Shown here: positions 56,273 through 64,000 of the stretch, one piece after another | Layout: every line of letters starts with the position of its first letter | Numbering within the stretch: the first letter of the stretch is position 1 | Assembly (NCBI GenBank): GCA_020852655.1 | Contig: JADZAI010000076.1 | Span: 52,663-116,662 of the forward strand | From: Alphaproteobacteria bacterium | GTDB taxonomy: Bacteria; Pseudomonadota; Alphaproteobacteria; Micropepsales; Micropepsaceae | Length of the DNA: 64,000 nt | Direction: 5' to 3' | Notes under the pieces: model-generated | Database searches by the model: none | What the model saw: only the letters and a program-made list of their open reading frames with translations | Told to the model about the DNA's origin: nothing | Program-made: the position numbers and the translations under genes

Positions 56273-56334
56273 TGGGATAGGCGCGAAGACAGACCGCACG
56301 AAAATGACGCCGCGCTTATCCCATTTGGGATAGG
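56273..56334. promoter_or_regulatory. Repeated TGGGATAGG sites upstream of the LuxR-type gene
   Basis: TGGGATAGG at 56273-56281, and TATCCCA-tt-TGGGATA at 56317-56332. Confidence 0.5.
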
Positions 56335-56389
56335 AGGCCGATCCCGCGTTGCGTTAGGCTGAAGCACCCTCCGCAACCGGCTTTGGAAA

Positions 56390-57556
56390 ATGCTGCCTTC
56401 CGATCGCCTCCGTCAGATCGATGCGGCCTCGGCTTCCCTCTACGAAGCGGCCATCGGACTGGTACCGTGGCGGACGGCACTGGACATGTGCGCCACAGCG
56501 TGCGGTGCCGATGCCGCCATCCTGTTCAGCAAGGACCTTGGGCTTGATCCGCGGGTGCCGACCGAAACGTCCGCGATCGATCTCAACGTGGCCGCCGATT
56601 TCCTGAAGTACCACAAACATCTCGATCCTTGGACGCAGGCACTGAGTTCTCAGCGCGGCTATGCCAAGAAGGCAACGGGATTATTCCTTGGGGAACGTCT
56701 CATCACAGATCGGGATCTGCAAAAGACGATCGGATACAATGAATACTACAAGAAGCAGGATCTTCGCCGGCTGATCTCCATAGGGGTGGAGGCGCGTAAC
56801 GTCGACGACGCGCCCGACCTGATCCTGTCCCTGCTGCGCCGCGTGCGTTCGCCGGAATACGAGGGCGACGATGCGCTGGCGACGGCGCATATGCGAAGCC
56901 ACTTCGATGCGGCGATCAATCTGCACCTGCGGGTGCGAGAGCGCAGCCTGGCAAGCGCCGAAGCCTTGTTCGGCGGCGAAGGTTCAGCCATAGCGCTGCT
57001 GGGTCTGGAAAAGCTGATCCTGTATGCCAACGAGAAATTCCGGCTTCTGATCCGGTCGTCGCCGGCAATCCGCATCGAAGGCGGCTTCCTGAAATTTGTC
57101 GGCTCGGCCCAGCCCGTCGAACTGGCCTGCAATCGCATCCTCACTGCCGATGGCATGATCGCCGGCAAGCCCCAGTTCTTCCCCGTCGGCCCGGCGCCGG
57201 GTTCGATCCAGGCCCGGTACATGGTCATCGCACCATTGCCGGCGCGCATTGCAGAGGTCCTGAACCTTGGCCCCAAGCTCGTGATCGCCAAACTGGCCGA
57301 CCTGCCGACATCAAGCGGCAAGGCCGCCGACGCGGCAGCAACCGCATTCGGCCTCTCCGGAGCGGAAAGACGCATCCTGCATCACCTGGTCGCCGGCCGT
57401 GGCGTCGAGGAGATCGCGGCGCGCACCGGCGTCGCCCCCGGCACGGTGCGTATCCAGATGAAGGCGATCTACGCCAAGGCCGGCATCCACCGGCAGGCCG
57501 AACTCGTCAGCCATGTGCTGACGAATTTCGATCCCAGCCTGCGCATCCTTCTGTGA
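56390..57556 (+). CDS. LuxR-type HTH transcriptional regulator with unknown N-terminal sensor
   Basis: C-terminal FGLSGAERRILHHLVAGRGVEEIAARTGVAPGTVRIQMKAIYAKAGIHRQAELV. Confidence 0.88.
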   Translation: MLPSDRLRQIDAASASLYEAAIGLVPWRTALDMCATACGADAAILFSKDLGLDPRVPTETSAIDLNVAADFLKYHKHLDPWTQALSSQRGYAKKATGLFLGERLITDRDLQKTIGYNEYYKKQDLRRLISIGVEARNVDDAPDLILSLLRRVRSPEYEGDDALATAHMRSHFDAAINLHLRVRERSLASAEALFGGEGSAIALLGLEKLILYANEKFRLLIRSSPAIRIEGGFLKFVGSAQPVELACNRILTADGMIAGKPQFFPVGPAPGSIQARYMVIAPLPARIAEVLNLGPKLVIAKLADLPTSSGKAADAAATAFGLSGAERRILHHLVAGRGVEEIAARTGVAPGTVRIQMKAIYAKAGIHRQAELVSHVLTNFDPSLRILL

Positions 57557-57560
57557 GCCC

Positions 57561-58121
57561 TCAGGGCTCCAGTTCGCTGTCCCAGTAGAGATAGTCGCGC
57601 CAGCTCTGGTGCAGGTGGTTGGGCGGGAAGGCCCGGCCGTTGCGCTGGAGCTGCTGCACCGTCGGGCGCACCGGGCGATGCGCCGGATACATGCCGCACT
57701 GATGCGTCAGCCGTCCGCCCTTCAGCAGGTTGCACGTCGAACAGGCCGCGACGACATTCTCCCACGTCGTGCGCCCGCCGCGCGAGCGCGGGATGACGTG
57801 GTCGAAGGTCAGGTCGCGCCGGTCGCCGCAATACTGGCACTCGAAGCGATCGCGCAGGAACACGTTGAACCGCGTGAAGGCCGGCGTCCGCGCCGGCTTC
57901 ACATATTCCTTCAGGCACACCACCGAAGGGAGCTGCATCTCCCATCCGGGCGAGCGCACCACGCGGTCGTAGTGGCTGAGGATGGTGACCCGGTCGAGCA
58001 CCACGGCCTTGACCGTGTCCTGCCAGGACCAGAGCGAGAGCGGAAAATACGAGAGCGGCCGATAGTCGGCGTTGAGAACGAGCGCAGGGCAGGCTTCGGG
58101 CGCACGATCAGACGCGAGCAC
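57561..58121 (-). CDS. HNH endonuclease family protein
   Basis: FECQYCGDRRDLTFDHVIPRSRGGRTTWENVVAACSTCNLLKGGR. Confidence 0.92.
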   Translation of the reverse strand: MLASDRAPEACPALVLNADYRPLSYFPLSLWSWQDTVKAVVLDRVTILSHYDRVVRSPGWEMQLPSVVCLKEYVKPARTPAFTRFNVFLRDRFECQYCGDRRDLTFDHVIPRSRGGRTTWENVVAACSTCNLLKGGRLTHQCGMYPAHRPVRPTVQQLQRNGRAFPPNHLHQSWRDYLYWDSELEP

Positions 58122-58240
58122 GACACGCCTCTTCCAGAACTAAATTGGGGTGACGCGCTTTGACGAAGACGACGGGCTCGCTCGATTCGAGGTTCAACGC
58201 CATTTAGTATAGGGATCGCGACGCCCGTGTGAAGGTGCCC

Positions 58241-58912
58241 CTAGCCCGCCCGCGCCATCCGCCCGGCGAGCGCGTCGCGCACGAAGTCGATCGCCAGCTT
58301 CAGCCCCTCCGGGTCGATCGAATGGCCGACGCCGCGCGATACGTGCCAGCGCACGGCGACGCCCGCCGCCGCCAGTCCGTTGGTCGCCGCATGCAGGGCG
58401 TCGACCGGCACCATCGGATCGCTGTCGCCGTGCACCAGCAGCACCGGCGGCCGGCCTTTGATCTCCTGCGCCAGGCGGTCCGCCGCGACCAGCGCGCCCG
58501 AGAAGCCGACGATCGCGACCGGCGGCACCGCACGGCGAAGGCCCACATGCAGCGACATCATCGTGCCCTGGCTGAACCCGACCAGCACCAGCCGCGACGG
58601 ATCGACGCCGGTGCGCTGAAGCTCGGCGTCGATGAAGCTGTCCAGCGTCGCCGCGGCGGAGTCGGCGCCCGCCGCCATCAGCGCCGGATCCAGCCGCGTG
58701 ATGCCGAACCACTGATAGCCGAAGGGCTGGCCCGGAATGCGCTCCGGGGCGTTCGGGCTGGCAAACGCGGTCGCCGGCAGGACCTTCTGGAAATAAGGCG
58801 CCAGGCCGATCAGGTCTTCGCCGTCGGCGCCATAGCCATGGACGAAGATGACGAGGCTGTCGGCCTGCCCGGTCTTGGCGGGCACCCGGGGTCCGTCGAT
58901 AAGCGTGGCCAT
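58241..58912 (-). CDS. Carboxylesterase/phospholipase (alpha/beta hydrolase)
   Basis: VIFVHGYGADGEDLIGLAPYFQ; LVLVGFSQGTMMSLHVGL; GVGHSIDPEGLKLAIDFV. Confidence 0.9.
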   Translation of the reverse strand: MATLIDGPRVPAKTGQADSLVIFVHGYGADGEDLIGLAPYFQKVLPATAFASPNAPERIPGQPFGYQWFGITRLDPALMAAGADSAAATLDSFIDAELQRTGVDPSRLVLVGFSQGTMMSLHVGLRRAVPPVAIVGFSGALVAADRLAQEIKGRPPVLLVHGDSDPMVPVDALHAATNGLAAAGVAVRWHVSRGVGHSIDPEGLKLAIDFVRDALAGRMARAG

Positions 58913-58973
58913 GCTGTCCTCCTGACGACCCAGGCGCTCTACCAGCCCGGGCGCGCCCGCGCTATGCCGCGCC

Positions 58974-59789
58974 ATGACCGCCGTCACGCGTTTCGCGCCG
59001 TCTCCGACCGGGCTGCTCCATCTGGGGCACGCCTATGCGGCGCTGTTCGCCGCCGAGGCGGGGGATCGCTTCCTGCTGCGCATCGAGGATATCGACCGCA
59101 CGCGCTGCCGTCCCGCTTTCGAAGCCGCGATCGCCGAAGACCTCGCCTGGCTCGGCCTCGACTGGGAGACGCCCGTGCGCCGCCAGTCCGATCATTTTGC
59201 CGACTACCGCGCCGCGCTCCGCCGCCTGGAAGGCATGGGCGTGACCTATCCCTGCTTCTGCACCCGCAAGGACATCGCGGCGAGCATCGATGCCCCGCAC
59301 GGCCCCGACGGCCCGGTCTACCCCGGCACCTGCCGCCGTCTGGATGCCGCGCTCCGCGCCGAACGCATCGCCCGCGGCGATACCTATGCGGTGCGCCTCG
59401 ACATGGCGAAGGCGATCGGCAGGGCCGGGCCGCTGACCATGGTGGAAGGCGGGAAGCGTATCCCCGCCGACCCCGCGATCTTCGGCGACGTGGTTCTCGC
59501 CCGCAAGGACACCCCGGCGAGCTATCATCTCGCCGTCACGACCGACGACGCCCTGCAAGGCATCACCCTGGTCACCCGCGGGGAGGACCTGCTGCCCGCC
59601 AGTTTCGTCCACCGCTTGTTGCAGACCCTGCTCGGCCTGCCCGAGCCCGCCTATCGCCATCACCGCATCCTGACCGACGCCCATGGCAAGCGGCTGGCCA
59701 AGCGCGACAATGCAGAACCCCTGCGGGCGATGCGCGAGCGCGGCGTTTTGCCGGATGATTTGCGCCGCCGATTGGGCTTCGATGGCTGA
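58974..59789 (+). CDS. gluQRS: Glutamyl-Q tRNA(Asp) synthetase
   Basis: TRFAPSPTGLLHLGHAYAALFA; LRIEDIDRTRCRP; RILTDAHGKRLAKRDNAEPLR; short, without anticodon-binding domain. Confidence 0.93.
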   Translation: MTAVTRFAPSPTGLLHLGHAYAALFAAEAGDRFLLRIEDIDRTRCRPAFEAAIAEDLAWLGLDWETPVRRQSDHFADYRAALRRLEGMGVTYPCFCTRKDIAASIDAPHGPDGPVYPGTCRRLDAALRAERIARGDTYAVRLDMAKAIGRAGPLTMVEGGKRIPADPAIFGDVVLARKDTPASYHLAVTTDDALQGITLVTRGEDLLPASFVHRLLQTLLGLPEPAYRHHRILTDAHGKRLAKRDNAEPLRAMRERGVLPDDLRRRLGFDG

Positions 59790-59807
59790 AACACAAGGAG
59801 ATTCTCC

Positions 59808-60263
59808 ATGCGCATCCTGACCATCGCCGCCACCGCCGCTCTCGCGGTGCTGCCGGCCTTCGCCGGACCGAACGAAGACGCCCTTCTGGCCGCCGACAAG
59901 GCCTTCAACGAGATGGCGCAGACCAAGGGCATCCCCGCCGCCTTCGAAGCCTTCGCCGCGCCGGACGCGCGCATGTTTCAGGCGCAGGAGAAGATCGTCA
60001 GCGGTCCCGCCGAGATCCGCACCCATGTGGAAGCGCAATATGGCGCAGGCGGCACGCTGAGCTGGACGCCGCTGGAGGCGGTCTCGTCCGACGACGGCAC
60101 GGTCGGTTTCACGCGCGGCCGCTGGACCTATGTCAGCCCGCCGGTCGACGGGAAGACGCAGACCATGCTCGGCGCCTATGTCACCATCTGGGGCAAGCAG
60201 CCCGACGGCACCTACAAATACACGGTCGACATCGGCCAGAGCGACGCGCCGGCGCCGAACTGA
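59808..60263 (+). CDS. Exported NTF2/DUF4440-like protein
   Basis: Signal MRILTIAATAALAVLPAFA; DALLAADKAFNEMAQTKGIPAAFEAFAAPDARMFQ. Confidence 0.75.
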   Translation: MRILTIAATAALAVLPAFAGPNEDALLAADKAFNEMAQTKGIPAAFEAFAAPDARMFQAQEKIVSGPAEIRTHVEAQYGAGGTLSWTPLEAVSSDDGTVGFTRGRWTYVSPPVDGKTQTMLGAYVTIWGKQPDGTYKYTVDIGQSDAPAPN

Positions 60264-60264
60264 G

Positions 60265-63222
60265 CTATCCCTTCAGCTTGCGCGCGACATGCCGGAAGAA
60301 GGGCTCGACATCGAGCCCCGATCCGGTCGCGTTGCGCATGATATCCTCCGCCGGCAGACGATCGCCGTGCCGGTGGACCTTCTCGCGCAGCCACCCGAGC
60401 AGCGGCGCAAACGAACCCGCGGCGATCTCGCCGTCCAGCTTGTCGACGCCATAGGCCTCGACGAGCTGCGCCGCATAGAGGCTGCCCACCGTGTAGGTCG
60501 GGAAATAGCCGAACATCGCGCCCGCCCAATGTCCGTCCTGGAGCACGCCCTCATTGTCCGACGCGGGCTCCAGGCCGAACAGGGCGCGGCATTTTTCCCG
60601 CCATGCTCCGGGCAGGTCGGCAACGCTCAGCTCGCCGGCGACCAGCGCTGTCTCCAGTTCGTACCGGAGGATGATGTGCAGGTGATACGACAGCTCGTCG
60701 GCTGACGCGCGGTGCAGTCCGCGTTGTACGCGATTGACCTTCCGGTGCAGCCCGGCCGGCGACAGCGCCCGGCCCGCCTCGCCCAGGGTCGGCACGAACC
60801 AGCCCCAGAACGCCCGGCTCCGGCCGACATGGTTCTCCCACAGCCGCGCCTGCCCCTCATGCAGCGCCGCCCCCGGCGATGCCGCGAGCAGCGTGAAGCG
60901 GTCCTCCGCCGCATAGCCCTGGTCATAGAGCCCGTGCCCGCCCTCGTGCAGGGCCGTCAGCACCAGCCCCGTCAGCTCGCCTGCGCCATGCCGGACGGCG
61001 ATGCGCACATCGTCGAACCCCAGCGCGCTCGTTCCGGGATGCATCGCGCAATCGATCGCCCCGCGTGCAAAGTCGAACCCGATCCGCTCCAGAAGCCTGC
61101 GGCTCATCTCCAGATGCTCACCCTCGCCGATCATGACCGCCGGATCGGACGCATCGTCCTGCGCACGCGCCTCAGCCTCGCGCACCAGCGGCACGAGCCG
61201 CTCCCGCAGCTCTGCGAGAACGGGATCCAGCCGCGCCCGCGTCATGCCCGGCTCGTGCTCGTCCATCAGCACGTCATAGGCGTCCCGATCGTGGTCGCTT
61301 GCCGCCGCCCATGCGCGCGACAGCTTCAGCACCTCGCCGAAGGCCGGCGCGAATACGCCGAAATCATTCGCTTCGCGCGCCTCCTCCCACGCTGCCTGCG
61401 ACGCCGAGCGCGCCTGCGCATAGGCCCGCACCAGGTCCTCTTCCAGCGTCAGCTCGCCCGCGCGCAGGTCGCGCAGCAATTCGATCTGCCGCGCCCATCC
61501 CGCATCGCCGTTGTCGCCGAGCGCCGCCTCCTCGATCAGATCGCCGAAGCTATCGGCCGTGATGCACCCGTGCCGCATCGCCTCCAGGGTCGCCAGTTGC
61601 CTTCCGCGTTCCGCATGCGCCCCCTCCGGCAGCCGCGTCTCCTCGTCCCATTCGAGCGACGCGATCGCGTTGTCGAGATTGAGAAGCTCCGCGATCTCGC
61701 GCTTCAGATCCGCCACCGCGCCGTCCGACCGGCGCTTCGAGCGGCGCGGCGCTGACAATTCCGACGGCGGATCGGCGATCAGCACCGCCGCCATGCCGCC
61801 ATTCTGCGCGACGTTGACGACCTGCTTCTGCGAGACGCGGCACATCACGCCGAGCCCGTGATCGGTCGGCGCAAAGCCCATCACGGCATAGAAGGGCTCC
61901 CGGAAGACACGCCCGTCCGCGCCGACCACCGGAAACTCAGCGACCGGCAGCCGCGTCGCAGCCTGCAACACCCACGAATATTCCGGGTCATCCGCCGCCG
62001 CGACCGCCTCGTTCAGCTTCGCATCCCACTCCGCCTCGCTGACCGACGCACCGATCACGATGCCGTCGCCGCCATAGGAACGGTTCGGCTTCAGCACCAG
62101 CAGGTCGCGATGCCCGCGCGCATAGCTGAGCAGATCACCCTCGGCGTGATGCGGCAGCAGCGTGCGGCGCTCCCCGACGACACGCGTCCACAGCATGTGG
62201 CGGCGGAACATGCGGCACTCGTCGAAGCTGAAATGCCGCTCCGCCAGCTCCGGATTCGTCAGCACTTCCAGGCACGACTTGTGATCGAAGTCGCCCGCCG
62301 CCGACGAGATCACCCGGTTCTCGCGGAACAGCATGCGGATCGCCTCCAGCGGCCGACCCAGTTCCTCCTCCAGTGCGATGAAGTCGCGCGCCTCGTAGTC
62401 GCGATAGATCACGTCGATGCACTGGTCCTCGTAGAAGACCTGTCCGTCCTTCACGTAGAGCTCGCTCGGGTCGGCATGCGCGATCGCCACGCGATGCCGC
62501 TCGGACAACAGCTTCTGCAACACCACCTGTTCGCAGATCCCGTCATCGGCATATTTCGCCTCGACGAAGGCGATGCCGCAGTCGGAGCGCCCCAGCGCGC
62601 GCGAATGGTCGATCAGCGCCTGGATGAAGAGATCGCGCTGGTCGCGCGGCATTTCGACCCCAAGGCCCGGATCGTGCGCCCGCAGCGAGGGCACGAGCTC
62701 CTGCATCACCAGCGCCTCGGCCAGCGGGCTGTAGGAGATGCCGCCCACGCCCGAGAGATTCGCCTCCATGAACTTCAGCGAATCCTGCCAGCCGGCGGCG
62801 GAGAAGTCGCACACCGCATCCAGCCGCCCATAGACGGTGTTCAGCCGGTCATGGGCCGGCGTCCAGATGTCGCGCAGCCAGCGGTCCTCGCCCTCGGTCA
62901 CCTTGAGGATGCGCCGTATATCCGGGTCCGCCAGATACAGCGACGGCATGTTCTTCAGCGCGTCCATCATCTGGTTGCAGACCGCATGCACATAGTCGAG
63001 CTGCTCGCGCATCGCGAGCAGCGGCCGCAGCATGATGGGGATGGGCTGAAGCACCCCGTCATGCTCGTAGACGAACTCTGCCGCTTTCGCCTCGTCGCGC
63101 AGATTCTGCGCGATCCGCGCCAAGCTGCGGTCGCCGATATGTCCGATGGCCTGCTTGACGCGCCCTTCAAGGGCGACGCCTGCGAGGCCGAGGATTTCCG
63201 TAGGGCTGAGGATGGGTTTCAT
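60265..63222 (-). CDS. Fusion protein: ATP-grasp-like N-terminal half plus M32 (Taq-type) metallocarboxypeptidase C-terminal half
   Basis: Single 985-codon ORF. C-half LHEGGHGLYDQG (HExxH), LHEGQARLWENHVGRSRAFW, DGHWAGAMFGYFPTYTVGSLYAAQL; N-half LVLKPNRSYGGDGIVIGASVSEAEWD, FREPFYAVMGFAP. Confidence 0.82.
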   Translation of the reverse strand: MKPILSPTEILGLAGVALEGRVKQAIGHIGDRSLARIAQNLRDEAKAAEFVYEHDGVLQPIPIMLRPLLAMREQLDYVHAVCNQMMDALKNMPSLYLADPDIRRILKVTEGEDRWLRDIWTPAHDRLNTVYGRLDAVCDFSAAGWQDSLKFMEANLSGVGGISYSPLAEALVMQELVPSLRAHDPGLGVEMPRDQRDLFIQALIDHSRALGRSDCGIAFVEAKYADDGICEQVVLQKLLSERHRVAIAHADPSELYVKDGQVFYEDQCIDVIYRDYEARDFIALEEELGRPLEAIRMLFRENRVISSAAGDFDHKSCLEVLTNPELAERHFSFDECRMFRRHMLWTRVVGERRTLLPHHAEGDLLSYARGHRDLLVLKPNRSYGGDGIVIGASVSEAEWDAKLNEAVAAADDPEYSWVLQAATRLPVAEFPVVGADGRVFREPFYAVMGFAPTDHGLGVMCRVSQKQVVNVAQNGGMAAVLIADPPSELSAPRRSKRRSDGAVADLKREIAELLNLDNAIASLEWDEETRLPEGAHAERGRQLATLEAMRHGCITADSFGDLIEEAALGDNGDAGWARQIELLRDLRAGELTLEEDLVRAYAQARSASQAAWEEAREANDFGVFAPAFGEVLKLSRAWAAASDHDRDAYDVLMDEHEPGMTRARLDPVLAELRERLVPLVREAEARAQDDASDPAVMIGEGEHLEMSRRLLERIGFDFARGAIDCAMHPGTSALGFDDVRIAVRHGAGELTGLVLTALHEGGHGLYDQGYAAEDRFTLLAASPGAALHEGQARLWENHVGRSRAFWGWFVPTLGEAGRALSPAGLHRKVNRVQRGLHRASADELSYHLHIILRYELETALVAGELSVADLPGAWREKCRALFGLEPASDNEGVLQDGHWAGAMFGYFPTYTVGSLYAAQLVEAYGVDKLDGEIAAGSFAPLLGWLREKVHRHGDRLPAEDIMRNATGSGLDVEPFFRHVARKLKG

Positions 63223-63302
63223 GGCGCGCGAGGGTTCCAGGCACGCCTGAGTACGTGCACGGCCGGTGGCACGCAACGAAGCTTGGTGTCGCGGTCAGCC
63301 GC

Positions 63303-63875
63303 TCAATGCGCCGCTGACGGCTTCTTCTCACCGGCCAGGATTGCGATGGGGAGGCGGTCCACGGCCACCGGACAATTATAGTGCGGCGAACGCGCGCAAT
63401 TCGGATTGTAGAGATAGTTGAAGTCGAGCGTGATCTCGTTCGGGATGATGCCTGGGGTCAGCGCGACGTCGATATAGCGCCCGACGCCGTAGGTCTCCTT
63501 GCCGGTCGTGTCGTCCATGATGAACGCCGCGAGGCTGTCGATCTCGGGCAGCTTGTCGCTCCCCGCATACATCGGCAGGGTGATCTGCCTGTCCTTCAGC
63601 GTGAAGACCGCATCGCCGATGTGGAAGAATGCCTTGTACCAGCCGCGTGAGGTCTGGAAGACCTTCTTCTCCCACTGCGCCGCCGGCGCGAACTTGGCCG
63701 TCGCGACGAAGGATGGGTCATAGGTGAAATATTCGAGCCCGCCGAACGCCGCGGCATGCGGGTTGTCGTCGTTGAAGACCATCAGCCGGAAGCCCATTTC
63801 GTCCGGCGAAATCTGCGCCATGCCGCCACCGACCCGCAGCGTCGCGCTCACCTCGTGTAGCGTCTCACCCTCTTT
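63303..63875 (-). pseudogene. DUF1684-family protein, 5' truncated by the IS-like element
   Basis: C-terminal DUF1684 features: SLAAFIMDDTTGKETYGVGRYIDVAL...ITLDFNYLYNPNCARSPHYNCPVAVDRLPIAILAGEKKP; usual N-terminal half absent. Confidence 0.6.
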
Positions 63876-64000
63876 GAGAGCCTGACCGGAAAGATGTTGA
63901 ATCGGAAGAGTCGGTTGTGATTCATGTTGGAGCGCCGCGATTTGCAGGGAGGCGCCGATGTGGACAGAGGAACACCGCCGCGCGGCCGATCGCCGCGGAC
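63876..64000 (+). mobile_element. Left end of an IS5-like insertion sequence (runs off window)
   Basis: End GAGAGCCTGACCGGAAAGATGTTGAATC followed by RBS GGGAGG and ATG at 63958: MWTEEHRRAADRRG..., typical start of an IS5-group transposase. Confidence 0.65.

Noticed and set aside
52341-58121. Defence island or prophage remnant (HigBA, HNH, XRE)
   Set aside because: No restriction, helicase, integrase or phage structural genes; the HNH protein looks like the conserved chromosomal type.

Overview
GC-rich (apparently alphaproteobacterial) chromosomal window, about 60 genes, densely coded, with no rRNA, CRISPR or prophage structural genes. The left part is mostly housekeeping: a metal ABC transporter, TlpA, argH-lptM-lysA-DUF4175, msrA, a GMC oxidoreductase pair, CHAP lipoproteins and acyl-CoA synthetase. 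The middle has GSTs, an AlkB-like hydroxylase, a TacAT-type toxin-antitoxin pair and a long, translationally coupled minus-strand catabolic operon (~35.8-44.4 kb). That operon encodes Rieske alpha/beta, a DapA-family aldolase, a cupin, OCD, CMD, a D-2-hydroxyacid dehydrogenase, an enolase paralogue and an APH-type kinase. The right part has a single-chain biotin-dependent carboxylase, tRNA-Leu(CAA), dsbB-coq7, a HigBA-like pair, an alpha-oxoamine synthase locus with divergent regulators, gluQRS, and an unusual ATP-grasp-like/M32 carboxypeptidase fusion. An IS5-like element starts at the right edge and truncates a DUF1684 gene. Best candidates for something undescribed: (1) a ~787-bp element at 22626-23412 with perfect 17-bp terminal inverted repeats, internal REP-like hairpin units and a GIY-YIG nuclease gene; (2) the kinase/enolase-paralogue/Rieske operon; (3) the ATP-grasp-M32 fusion; (4) the alpha-oxoamine synthase locus. 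All assignments come from reading the sequence and recalled family motifs. No database search was run.
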